From contig NZ_JADBED010000001.1 of assembly GCF_014873955.1 (NCBI RefSeq), positions 124,001 to 188,000 on the forward strand: a DNA stretch of 64,000 bases, read 5' to 3'. The notes beneath the pieces are model-generated. The model saw only the letters and a list, made by a program, of their open reading frames with translations. It had not been told where the DNA came from and did no database searches. Position numbers and translations under genes: made by a program. Origin of the DNA: Nesterenkonia lutea. Lineage in GTDB: Bacteria > Actinomycetota > Actinomycetes > Actinomycetales > Micrococcaceae. Below are positions 51,275 through 64,000 of the stretch, piece after piece. The number at the start of each line of letters is the position of its first letter. Position 1 is the first letter of the stretch.

Positions 51275-51350
51275 CAGGGCACACGCCCGGCAGCACGACA
51301 CAGGGCATCCGCCCTGCAGCAGACACGGGGCACCCGCCCCGCAACAGACA
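51275..51350 (+). repeat. Three tandem hairpin-forming repeats between rplK and rplA
   Basis: Three adjacent 25-26-bp units, each starting with C-(A/G)-GGGCA and ending CA-(C/G)-ACA-like, each able to fold a small GGGC/GCCC stem. A fourth, unrelated stem (TCCGGCG ... CGCCGGA) follows at about 51355-51373. Such a spacer could set the ratio of L11 to L1 or protect the 3' end of the first cistron. Function inferred. Confidence 0.6.
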
Positions 51351-51430
51351 ATGAGTCCGGCGACACCGCCGGACGGTGGGAAGGGTCGAGCGCGACCCGC
51401 GTACCACGACTGCTAAGGAGAACAACGCAG

Positions 51431-52135
51431 ATGGCAAAGCGCAGCAAAGCTTATGAAGCAGCAGCACAGAAGATCAACGAGGACGCACTGTACTCCCCGG
51501 CCGAGGCGGTAGCCCTGGCCAAGGAGACCAACCCCTCCAAGTCGGACGCCACGGTCGAGGTCGCCATGCGGCTCTCGGTGGACCCGCGCAAGGCGGACCA
51601 GATGGTCCGCGGCACGGTCATCCTGCCCCACGGCACCGGCAAGACCGCCCGCGTGGTCGTCTTCACCCAGGGTGACAACATCGCCAAGGCCGAAGAGGCC
51701 GGAGCGGACTACGTCGGCGGCGACGAGCTCATCGCCAAGGTCGCCGACGGCTGGACCGACTTCGACGCCGCCGTGGCATCGCCGGACATGATGGGCAAGG
51801 TGGGTCGCCTGGGCAAGGTCCTGGGCCCCCGCAACCTGATGCCGAACCCGAAGACCGGCACCGTGACCCCCGACGTGGCGAAGGCGGTCAACGAGCTCAA
51901 GGGCGGAAAGATCACCTTCCGCGTGGACAAGCACTCGAACCTGCACTTCATCGTGGGCAAGAGCAGCTTCGACGCGAAGGCTCTGACCGAGAACTACGCA
52001 GCCGCCCTGGAAGAGGTGCTTCGTCTGAAGCCCTCCGCCTCCAAGGGTCGCTACATCAACCGGGTCACCGTGGCCACCACCTTCGGCCCCGGCATTCCGG
52101 TGGACCCGAACGTGACCAAGGTGATCGCTGACTGA
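51431..52135 (+). CDS. rplA: 50S ribosomal protein L1
   Basis: A 234-residue protein of the L1 stalk. [32 protein letters not shown] at the N-terminus, [25 protein letters not shown] in the middle and [21 protein letters not shown] after it match L1. The chosen ATG follows AAGGAGAACAAC; the longer open frame upstream runs through the repeat spacer and is not coding. Ends in a terminator hairpin, so the L11-L1 operon is separate from L10-L12. Confidence 0.97.
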   Translation: MAKRSKAYEAAAQKINEDALYSPAEAVALAKETNPSKSDATVEVAMRLSVDPRKADQMVRGTVILPHGTGKTARVVVFTQGDNIAKAEEAGADYVGGDELIAKVADGWTDFDAAVASPDMMGKVGRLGKVLGPRNLMPNPKTGTVTPDVAKAVNELKGGKITFRVDKHSNLHFIVGKSSFDAKALTENYAAALEEVLRLKPSASKGRYINRVTVATTFGPGIPVDPNVTKVIAD

Positions 52136-52168
52136 TCTGTCACCGGCCGCCCCTCGGGAGCAGGCCGG

Positions 52169-52207
52169 CGAAGAAGGCCCTCGTCCACGTGACGGGGGCC
52201 TTCTTCG
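52169..52207 (+). terminator. Terminator after rplA
   Basis: 12-bp arms CGAAGAAGGCCC and complement with a 15-nt inner region that can pair further. Confidence 0.75.
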
Positions 52208-52324
52208 TGCCCACCCGACTCCGCGCTGAGCGGCGGATTCTCCGACTGGTCGGGGCCTTCTCCGGCATCAGATGCTCGGAGGATCCGCCCCTCGCCGTGC
52301 GGTGGAGGGATGGAAGCCGCTGAA

Positions 52325-52353
52325 TTGCAGGCGGGGCGTGCCGCGTGTAGAGT
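52325..52353 (+). promoter_or_regulatory. Promoter of the rplJ-rplL operon
   Basis: TTGCAG and TAGAGT with 17-bp spacing, a near-consensus housekeeping promoter. Transcription would start about 52360, giving a 270-nt leader. Confidence 0.8.
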
Positions 52354-52359
52354 GAGGCC

Positions 52360-52627
52360 TGACCAAAGACCGCCGGTCGTTGTTGTCGTGCGCAGATCAT
52401 TGGCTGATCTGCGCGGTCAGCAGGCATCATGCCTGTGAGGCGACGCAACTCTAAAGACCCTTTTGGGCGACCTGCGCAGGACACGAACTGCTCTACCTGA
52501 AGAAGCTGCTCGCTGCGACATGCGAGCAGCTCCTTCTCCCAGATCATGCCCCGTGCCCTGTGCAGCGGGGCATTTTTCATGTCCCAGCACAAAGAGGTGA
52601 CCGGCTTACATGATCGGAAGGAGTGCC
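52360..52627 (+). promoter_or_regulatory. L10-type leader RNA of rplJ-rplL
   Basis: A 268-nt structured leader with three clear stems: GCGCAGATCA/TGATCTGCGC (52390-52414), AGCTGCTCGC/GCGAGCAGCT (52505-52532) and a terminator-like stem (52547-52578). The placement and structure match the L10 leader, where the L10-L12 complex binds its own mRNA to repress translation. The family assignment is by position and stems, not by covariance search. Confidence 0.7.
52547..52578 (+). terminator. Attenuator hairpin before rplJ
   Basis: ATGCCCCG and complement around a 12-nt loop, followed directly by TTTT. An intrinsic terminator inside the leader, 50 bp before the start codon, lets part of transcription stop before the ribosomal genes. 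Confidence 0.7.
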
Positions 52628-53146
52628 ATGGCGAATCCTGAGAAGGCTGCCGCCGTCGAGGAGTTGAAAGAACTTTTCAACAACTCGACTGCCGCAGTGC
52701 TCACGGAGTACCGCGGCCTCTCCGTGGGCCAGCTGCAGACTCTGCGCCGGTCCGTGCGAGAGAACGCACACTACGCTGTGGTGAAGAACACGCTCACCGA
52801 GATCGCGGCTCGGGAACTCGGCATCGACGCCTTTGAAGGCAAGATGTCCGGACCCTCCGCCATCGCCTTCGTCCACGGCGACGCCGTGGACGTGGCCAAG
52901 TCGCTGCGTGACTTCGCCAAGAGCAATCCTGCACTGATCGTCAAGGGCGGCTATATGGATGGCGCCGCCCTGGACGAGGCAGGAGTGAAGCAGCTCGCGG
53001 ACCTTGAGTCCCGCGAAGTTCTGCTCAGCAAGATGGCTGGCGCCCTCATCGGCGTCCAGTCCAAGGCAGCCTCCCTGTTCCAGGCACCGTTGTCCAAGGC
53101 CGTTCGCACGGTCGAGGCGCTTCGCGTGCAGCAGGAAGCAGCCTGA
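52628..53146 (+). CDS. rplJ: 50S ribosomal protein L10
   Basis: A 172-residue protein anchoring L7/L12 to the ribosome. MANPEKAAAVEELKELFNNSTAAVLTEYRGLSVGQLQTLRR is typical, and the C-terminal helix (LFQAPLSKAVRTVEALRVQQEA) binds L12 dimers. The ATG after AAGGAGTGCC is chosen; an ATG six codons upstream has no ribosome site. Autoregulation by the L10-L12 complex is expected through the leader. Confidence 0.97.
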   Translation: MANPEKAAAVEELKELFNNSTAAVLTEYRGLSVGQLQTLRRSVRENAHYAVVKNTLTEIAARELGIDAFEGKMSGPSAIAFVHGDAVDVAKSLRDFAKSNPALIVKGGYMDGAALDEAGVKQLADLESREVLLSKMAGALIGVQSKAASLFQAPLSKAVRTVEALRVQQEAA

Positions 53147-53206
53147 GCTCGAGCTCAGCAGTGAACTACAAGCTAGACCCCTCAAACATTTAGAAGGAGC
53201 GCCCCC

Positions 53207-53590
53207 ATGGCGAAGATGAGCAACGACGAACTAATCGAACAGTTCAAGGAAATGTCCCTGATCGAGCTCTCCGAGTTCGTCAAGGTCTTCGAGGAGACCT
53301 TCGACGTGACCGCGGCTGCCCCAGTGGCAGCAGCAGCAGCTCCCGCAGGCGGCGGCGAAGCCGAAGAGGCTGAAGAGCAGACCGAGTTCGACGTGGTCCT
53401 CGAGGCCGCAGGCGAGAAGAAGATCGGCGTCATCAAGGAGGTGCGCGGTCTGACCTCCCTCGGTCTCAAGGAGGCCAAGGATCTGGTCGACGGCGCTCCC
53501 AAGGCCGTTCTCGAGGGTGTCGACAAGGACACTGCCGAGAAGGCGAAGGAGACCCTGGAAGGCGCAGGCGCCACCGTCACCCTCAAGTGA
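53207..53590 (+). CDS. rplL: 50S ribosomal protein L7/L12
   Basis: A 127-residue stalk protein. N-terminal dimerisation region [25 protein letters not shown], the Ala-rich hinge, and the C-terminal factor-binding domain [32 protein letters not shown] are intact. AGAAGGAG precedes the ATG. A strong terminator follows. Confidence 0.97.
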   Translation: MAKMSNDELIEQFKEMSLIELSEFVKVFEETFDVTAAAPVAAAAAPAGGGEAEEAEEQTEFDVVLEAAGEKKIGVIKEVRGLTSLGLKEAKDLVDGAPKAVLEGVDKDTAEKAKETLEGAGATVTLK

Positions 53591-53633
53591 TCGGGGTGGC
53601 GACAGCCGCATCCAGGCAGTCCTGACTGCACAC

Positions 53634-53672
53634 AGAAGATCCCCCGGAAGGCTTCCTTCCGGGGGATCTTCT
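53634..53672. terminator. Terminator after rplL
   Basis: Perfect 17-bp arms AGAAGATCCCCCGGAAG with a 5-nt loop; the far arm ends in TCTTCT. Confidence 0.85.
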
Positions 53673-53747
53673 GCGTTCGCGGGAGGTTCTCGCCTCAGCC
53701 GCCGCAGCTCAGTGCGCCAGGACCGTGGAGGCTGAGCTCAGCCCGCG

Positions 53748-54269
53748 TCAGATCCGGTGGCCCGGCCGGGGGCGAAGCCCCGCGGCCACCAGCGCCAGTC
53801 CCGCCAGGCTGCACACTCCGAGGGCGACCACCAGTGGTTCGATGTGGACCCCGAGCACCACGCTGGCCAGGACCCACAGCGCCAGCGCCACGGCGACGGC
53901 GGCATAGACGGCACCGGTGATGCGCGGTCCGGTGGCCCGCCCGGTCCGCGCGGATGAGCCCGTCCCGCGGGGGTGCGGCACCGCAGCCTGCTCCGCGGGG
54001 GGCATCAGTGCCCCGCCCTCAAGTCCTGGTCCTGAGCCCAGTGCGGCCTCCTGTTCGGCACGCTCGAACCAGCGTGGTCCGCGGTCAGGCTCCTTCCAGG
54101 TGAAGTCCTGTTCGTCCTGGGCTCGAAGCGATTCGGCCAGAAGCTCGTCCACATCCTCGGGCTCCGGAGGAAGCGGGACCGTGGGATGTGTGGGCGAGGC
54201 GCCAGAGTGTTCCGGTCTGCTCTGCTTCATGGGTCTGTCCTGGGTCGGATCCTCATAGGCGGCGCTCAT
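53748..54269 (-). CDS. Membrane protein of the PspC gene group, function unknown
   Basis: 173 residues. About 120 hydrophilic, Pro/Glu/Arg-rich residues precede two hydrophobic helices (about 117-138 and 143-163). There is no named domain. The ATG overlaps the stop of the upstream PspC gene by 4 bp, so the two are co-transcribed and this protein probably acts with it in the membrane. Confidence 0.72.
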   Translation of the reverse strand: MSAAYEDPTQDRPMKQSRPEHSGASPTHPTVPLPPEPEDVDELLAESLRAQDEQDFTWKEPDRGPRWFERAEQEAALGSGPGLEGGALMPPAEQAAVPHPRGTGSSARTGRATGPRITGAVYAAVAVALALWVLASVVLGVHIEPLVVALGVCSLAGLALVAAGLRPRPGHRI

Positions 54270-55666
54270 TGGTCCTCCTCGACCTGCTGCTCATAGGTGG
54301 TCGCGTCGTAGACGGTGGTGTTGGCGAAGGCGGAGTTCAGGTCCAGCAGGATCTCGCGGTCGGCGTCCTCCGGACCGAGGACCAGGTCCTCTCCGGAGAT
54401 CCCTGACTGGTCGAACCGGTCATCCTGGGTGGAGATCTCCAGGTTGCTCAGCGCCTGGCCATTGCTGATGACCACCCGCGCGTCATCCGGCACGATCACC
54501 GTCGTGTTCGAGAAGGCGTTGTTGACCTGGGCAGTCTCAGCCGTCGCCGAGGAGCCGCCAGCACCGGTGCCTCCCGACTCGCGCAGATCCACCGTGGTGT
54601 TGGAGAACGCGCTGTTCACGTCGGACTCTTCGGTGAAGTAGTTGCCGAACGCGTGGTTGGTCCCGCCTCCCAGGCCGCTGACACCGGTGTGTCCGGCGAA
54701 GAGCACCAGCATGACCGCGGTGCTGAGTCCCAGCAGTCCCGGCAGGCCGGGACGTCCGCGCAGCGCCGACACGAGATGGCCCGTGCCGAGCAGCAGCACC
54801 AGGCCTGCGGTGGCCACCAGCGCCGCAGTGATGGCGGAGAGCCCGAGACTGCCGCTGAACCAGGACAGTGCCACGATCACGGGCAGTGCGAGCAGCCCCA
54901 GCCCCCAGGTCAGCTGGCGACGTCGGCGCCGCTGTGCCTGTTCCCGGGGTGAGACGGCCACGCCGCGCTCAGGGCGTGGTTCCCGTCCGCCTCGTCCGCC
55001 TCGGCCGGCGGCACCGCTGGGGCCAGCCGCTCCGTGGCCCATCGAAGCGGACGCCGCCGCAGATCCCGAGGGCTGCGCCGGGGCAGCCTCCTTCGGATAC
55101 CAGGCCGGCTTCCCATCCGCCCGTGGCGGTGTGGTGTCACCGGCCCGTGCTTTTCCCGCAGCCGAGGACCCCCCGGTGGAGGACGCCCGCGTCGCTGCGG
55201 AGGTCCCCGACTCGGCGCGGGTGCCGCTGGAAGGATCGCCGCGGTGGTTCTTCACCATGATGTAGATCAGCCATGCCACGGCGCCGAGGATCACCACGTT
55301 GAGCAGCACGGCGAGCGGCCCGGCGATGCTGATCGGGGTGAAGATGTTCAAGGCACCCACGACCGCCAGCACCGCGCCTCCGATGAATCCGGAGCTGTAG
55401 CTGCCGCGGACCGCCTGTTGGGCATGGATCTCACCCTCGCGATTCGGGGCCAGGATCCAGACCAGCCCGTAGAGCAGGGCTGCTGGAGAGAAGAAGATGA
55501 TGAAGGCGACGACGCCGAGCCCGCGCACCAGCGCGGCGTCCCACCCCACCTTTTCGGAGAGTCCGGCGAAGACGCCGCCGACCCATCCTTCGTCGGGGCG
55601 ACGCAGCCCCGTGGACCGCATCCAGCTGAAGAAGCGGTGGCCCGTCTCAGGCTTCAGATTTTCCAT
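54266..55666 (-). CDS. PspC-domain membrane protein with C-terminal LiaF-like beta domain
   Basis: 466 residues. The N-terminal PspC domain is LRRPDEGWVGGVFAGLSEKVGWDAALVRGLGVVAFIIFFSPAALLYGLVWILAP (about 21-75). Then come further helices, a Ser/Ala/Pro/Arg-rich linker, several more helices (about 260-340) and an extracellular-type repeat of NSAFSNTTV, NNAFSNTTV and NSAFANTTV (about 375-460), typical of the LiaF/toast-rack fold. This is the membrane-sensor arm of an envelope-stress system. The ATG giving MENLKPETGHRFF has GGAG 6 nt upstream. Divergent from the kinase gene. Confidence 0.85.
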   Translation of the reverse strand: MENLKPETGHRFFSWMRSTGLRRPDEGWVGGVFAGLSEKVGWDAALVRGLGVVAFIIFFSPAALLYGLVWILAPNREGEIHAQQAVRGSYSSGFIGGAVLAVVGALNIFTPISIAGPLAVLLNVVILGAVAWLIYIMVKNHRGDPSSGTRAESGTSAATRASSTGGSSAAGKARAGDTTPPRADGKPAWYPKEAAPAQPSGSAAASASMGHGAAGPSGAAGRGGRGGREPRPERGVAVSPREQAQRRRRRQLTWGLGLLALPVIVALSWFSGSLGLSAITAALVATAGLVLLLGTGHLVSALRGRPGLPGLLGLSTAVMLVLFAGHTGVSGLGGGTNHAFGNYFTEESDVNSAFSNTTVDLRESGGTGAGGSSATAETAQVNNAFSNTTVIVPDDARVVISNGQALSNLEISTQDDRFDQSGISGEDLVLGPEDADREILLDLNSAFANTTVYDATTYEQQVEEDQ

Positions 55667-55800
55667 ATCTCCAGTCTGTGCGGCGAGGACCGTCCGCGCT
55701 ACTGGGGGCACCCTGATTCAACCCTGAATCACGCCCGGACACCCCTGATCATGGGGCATCTGCCATCGAAGTGGGATGGGGGCCGTGGCACTATGGACAC

Positions 55801-57303
55801 ATGGACACCCCCACCGAGTCCGCAGCGGAGCAGAATGGCGGCCGCACCCTGCGGCCGCCCCTGCTGCGTGCGTCACAGACCCCGCTTGCGGGCGTCTGTC
55901 TCGGTCTCTCCCGCCACCTGCAGGTCTCGGTGCCCATGGTGCGAGCCGCGATGATCGGCCTCAGCATCGCCGGGGGGATCGGGCTGGTGCTCTATGCCTG
56001 GCTCTGGGTCTTCGTGCCGCGCGAGGACGAGCCGCGATCGACTGCGGCCGCCCGCGGACTCAGCGGCCCCGCCGTGGAGAGCGAGGATCCGCCCAGGGGC
56101 TTCCGGGGGCGCGAGCTCGTCGATGCGCTGACCAGCTCACCACAGGTCCTGCTGGGGGGCGTGCTGCTGGGAGGAGCCGGCCTCATCGGTCTGCAGCTCC
56201 TCGGCGCTGCGATCAACTGGTGGCTCATCGGGCCCCCGGTGATCCTCGGTGTGGGCGTCCTGCTCGCCTGGTCCCAGGTGGACGCCATAGGGCCCGCCGC
56301 CGATGATCCCGGCGGCGACGGCTCGGGCCGGGAGAAGACCCGTTCTCGGCGAGCCATCCTCTGGCAGTTCTCGATGGGCGTCCTGCTGGTGATGCTTGCG
56401 CTGCTGCTGCTGGCCGGCGGATTCCTCCCGGCGGCGGACCTGCTGCTCGGGCTGATGGTCGCGGCGATGCTGCTGGCCGGCGTCGCCCTGGTGACCGCGC
56501 CGTGGCTGATCAGGCTGTACCGGACGTCGAACACCGAGCGGGCACGAGCCGCCGCCGAGGCTGAGCGGGCGGACATCGCCGCACACCTGCATGACTCTGT
56601 GCTCCAGACGCTGGCGATGATCCAGAAGGATCGGCATGACCCGGTCTCGGTGGAGCGCCTGGCGCGCCGACAGGAGCGCCAGCTGCGCGGCTGGCTCTAC
56701 GGCCGAGACAGCGCCGGGACGGGCACGCTGAAGGAACAGCTCAGCCTCGTGGCGGAGGAGCTCGAAGAGCTGCACAGCGTTCCGGTGGAGTTGATCGCCG
56801 TCGGGGAGTCCCTGCGCACCGATCACCGGGTGCTCGTCGCGGCGGCACGCGAAGGTATGGTGAACGCGCTCAAGCATGCCGGCCCCGCCTCGGTGTACCT
56901 GGAGTCCACAGCTTCGGAGGACTCCGTGTTCATCCGTGACCGCGGCGCCGGGTTCGACCTCGAGGGCATCGAGGAGGACAGACTCGGCGTCCGGGAGTCG
57001 ATCATCGGACGGATGAGGCGTGCAGGTGGAACCGCGCGGATCCGTTCAGGTGAGACAGGAACCGAGGTGCAGCTGAGCATGCCGGTGGGCGTCCGAGGTG
57101 CAGCGACCAGCCCGATCCCGGCCCAGCCGCCGGCCGCGCCGCAGACCCATGCGCCGGCCGCGCCGCAGAGCCAGCCGCCGGCCGCGCCGCAGAGCCATGC
57201 GCCTCACGCGACGACCGGGATGCAGGCCGATGAACCCACAGAGCCGCAGCCGCTGCGCCGCGTGGCTGAACCAGTTCCACGGCGCGAGGAGACCTATGGG
57301 TGA
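55801..57303 (+). CDS. Sensor histidine kinase with N-terminal PspC domain
   Basis: 500 residues. PspC domain (TPLAGVCLGLSRHLQVSVPMVRAAMIGLSIAGG, about 27-73), two more helix pairs up to residue 240, then a NarL-type kinase core: phospho-histidine in ADIAAHLHDSVLQTL (His264), HATPase N-box region AAREGMVNALKHA, and the G-box DRGAGFDLEGI. The C-terminal ~70 residues contain eight-residue repeats (QPPAAPQT/HAPAAPQS). It pairs with the response regulator that overlaps its last codons by 8 bp. Such PspC-kinases sense envelope stress in actinobacteria. The start ATG gives MDTPTESAAEQN. Confidence 0.88.
   Translation: MDTPTESAAEQNGGRTLRPPLLRASQTPLAGVCLGLSRHLQVSVPMVRAAMIGLSIAGGIGLVLYAWLWVFVPREDEPRSTAAARGLSGPAVESEDPPRGFRGRELVDALTSSPQVLLGGVLLGGAGLIGLQLLGAAINWWLIGPPVILGVGVLLAWSQVDAIGPAADDPGGDGSGREKTRSRRAILWQFSMGVLLVMLALLLLAGGFLPAADLLLGLMVAAMLLAGVALVTAPWLIRLYRTSNTERARAAAEAERADIAAHLHDSVLQTLAMIQKDRHDPVSVERLARRQERQLRGWLYGRDSAGTGTLKEQLSLVAEELEELHSVPVELIAVGESLRTDHRVLVAAAREGMVNALKHAGPASVYLESTASEDSVFIRDRGAGFDLEGIEEDRLGVRESIIGRMRRAGGTARIRSGETGTEVQLSMPVGVRGAATSPIPAQPPAAPQTHAPAAPQSQPPAAPQSHAPHATTGMQADEPTEPQPLRRVAEPVPRREETYG
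57124..57204 (+). repeat. 24-bp tandem repeat in the kinase C-terminus
   Basis: Three units and a partial fourth of a 24-bp repeat (first unit CAGCCGCCGGCCGCGCCGCA plus four bases) encoding Pro/Ala/Gln blocks. Every unit keeps the reading frame. Confidence 0.75.
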
Positions 57304-57955
57304 GTCGGCACCGCTGCGCCGCGTGGTGATCGTCGATGACCATGGCATCTTCCGGGCTGGGCTCAAGGCAGAGATGGCCGGGCGGGTGGAGGTCGTCGGC
57401 GAGGGTCAGGACGTGGAGACAGCGATTGCGGCGGTGCGCGGGACACGCCCCGAAGTTGTTCTGCTCGATGTGCATCTGCCCGGGGGCACCGGCGGGGGAG
57501 GCGCAGAGGTGGTCCGTGCCTGTCGAGACCTCACGGAGGTCAGGTTCCTCGCCATCAGCGTGTCCGACCAGGCCGAGGACGTGGTCTCGGTCATCCGGGC
57601 AGGCGCCCGCGGCTATGTCACGAAGACGATCAGCACCGCCGACCTCGCCGAATCGGTGGAGGCGGTCGCCACCGGAGACGCCGTGTTCTCCCCGCGACTG
57701 GCAGGCTTCGTCCTGGATGCCTTCGGCACCGGGGCGGTGGAAGATGTCCGGGACGAGGAGCTTGACCGGCTCTCCGCCCGCGAGGTGGAAGTCATGCGCC
57801 TGATCGCCCGCGGCTACACCTACCGCGAGATCGCCGGAGAGCTGTTCATCTCCATCAAGACCGTGGAGACCCACGTGTCCAAGGTGCTGCGGAAGCTGCA
57901 GCTCTCCTCCCGGCATGAGCTCACCCGCTGGGCGGAGCAGCGCCGCATCGTCTGA
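57296..57955 (+). CDS. NarL/LuxR-family response regulator
   Basis: 219 residues. The receiver has RVVIVDDHGIFRAGL with the acidic pair, phospho-Asp58 in VVLLDVHLPGG, the switch Ser/Thr region AISVSDQ, and Lys in YVTKTIS. The LuxR helix-turn-helix is LSAREVEVMRLIARGYTYREIAGELFISIKTVETHVSKVLRKLQ (about 161-204). The ATG overlaps the kinase stop by 8 bp. It probably activates the two PspC-group genes on the other strand. The longer frame upstream lies inside the kinase gene and is not coding. Confidence 0.9.
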   Translation: MGESAPLRRVVIVDDHGIFRAGLKAEMAGRVEVVGEGQDVETAIAAVRGTRPEVVLLDVHLPGGTGGGGAEVVRACRDLTEVRFLAISVSDQAEDVVSVIRAGARGYVTKTISTADLAESVEAVATGDAVFSPRLAGFVLDAFGTGAVEDVRDEELDRLSAREVEVMRLIARGYTYREIAGELFISIKTVETHVSKVLRKLQLSSRHELTRWAEQRRIV

Positions 57956-58234
57956 CCCGGTGTGTCCGATGGCACGTTCCCGAGGGTCGGCTGGTACAGT
58001 TACTGCCCAGAAAGCCCGGAGTCGCAGCTGAAGTCTCCGCAGGTCTTCTCTTCGGCCGAGGCTCCGTCCTCGCGTCCAACGCCCGCGGTGGCCTCGTCTT
58101 GCCCCGGGTGGCCTTCGTGGTCTATGCTGTATTTTTGCGCATCTTCTCTACATCCGTGCCTTCAAATAGCGGTGGGCAGTTGTTTATATGCGCTATTCCT
58201 ACGGAAGCTACGAAGGTCTGTGGAAGGATCCCTC
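57956..58234 (+). promoter_or_regulatory. rpoB-rpoC promoter region and leader
   Basis: TTGCCC (58099-58104) and TATGCT (58123-58128) with 18-bp spacing form the best promoter; a second possible -10, TACAGT, is at 57995-58000. The ~100-nt leader after the main promoter is markedly AT-richer than its surroundings and holds AATAGCG/CGCTATT (58165-58171 and 58191-58197). No gene is seen in it. Confidence 0.6.
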
Positions 58235-61753
<3,519 letters not shown>

Positions 61754-61815
61754 TGACCTCACCGATGCACCTTCACTCCGTCACGAATCTTTAGAGAAAA
61801 GAGAGATACCGGACT

Positions 61816-64000
<2,185 letters not shown>

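Noticed and set aside
57962-58234. N-terminal extension of rpoB of about 90 residues
   Set aside because: The extension runs through the promoter boxes and the AT-rich leader, and does not resemble any RpoB N-terminus.

Overview
This is a high-GC actinobacterial chromosome segment, most likely from the Micrococcales and probably a Micrococcaceae member close to Nesterenkonia or Arthrobacter. The evidence is a mycothiol synthase gene (mshD) beside a GlnR-type regulator, a HemD/winged-helix nitrate regulator, MaoC-type dehydratase genes near the secE-nusG-rplK-rplA-rplJ-rplL-rpoB-rpoC block, a rpoB start reading LVASSTSS, and many genes whose start codon sits 6-8 nt after a -10 box (leaderless mRNAs). 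The genus is inferred from recognised protein features, not from an alignment.

Layout. 0-9.3 kb: the end of a ferredoxin-NADP reductase, HtpX protease, a Na/Pi cotransporter, a small membrane protein between two copies of a 60-bp palindrome, YajQ, a MetE-like protein, a MocR-type regulator that appears to lack its PLP lysine, tRNA-Tyr, thioredoxin and an AlkA-like glycosylase. 9.3-15.7 kb: reverse transsulfuration genes (cbs, cystathionine gamma-synthase/lyase), a MOSC protein, a DEAD-box helicase with a long leader, tRNA-Thr and tRNA-Met. 15.7-17.9 kb: a lone SNF2 helicase. 18.2-29.7 kb: an assimilatory nitrate/nitrite island. NarK imports nitrate, NasC with a NasB-like flavoprotein reduces it to nitrite, and NirBD reduces nitrite to ammonium. 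CobA and a CbiX-type chelatase serve siroheme synthesis, and a HemD/winged-helix NnaR-like regulator ends the nirB operon. nirD and nirB are divergent and share a control region with a large inverted repeat.

29.9-45.4 kb: two MaoC hydratases, an amino-acid ABC transporter, murB, asd, a thyA-dfrA operon, a MutT1-like Nudix/phosphatase fusion, mshD, glnR, small membrane proteins, a nitrobindin-like protein, YgfZ and acetyltransferases. 45.4-48.9 kb: pfkA, an intact IS481-family element with a 6-bp TCTAGG duplication placed at the aspC stop codon, and aspC. 49.1-53.7 kb: tRNA-Trp, secE, nusG, rplK, rplA, then rplJ-rplL behind their own promoter and an L10-type leader. 53.7-58 kb: a PspC-domain membrane stress module with its two-component system. 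58.1-64 kb: rpoB and the first part of rpoC, which runs off the window.

The window is mostly core genome. I found no CRISPR array, prophage or clear new defence system. The best leads are regulatory or structural: the nirD-nirB inverted repeat, the lysine-less MocR protein with three direct repeats upstream, the twin 60-bp palindromes, the triple hairpin repeat between rplK and rplA, the recurring leaderless starts, a 44-residue membrane protein, and the clean IS481 insertion.
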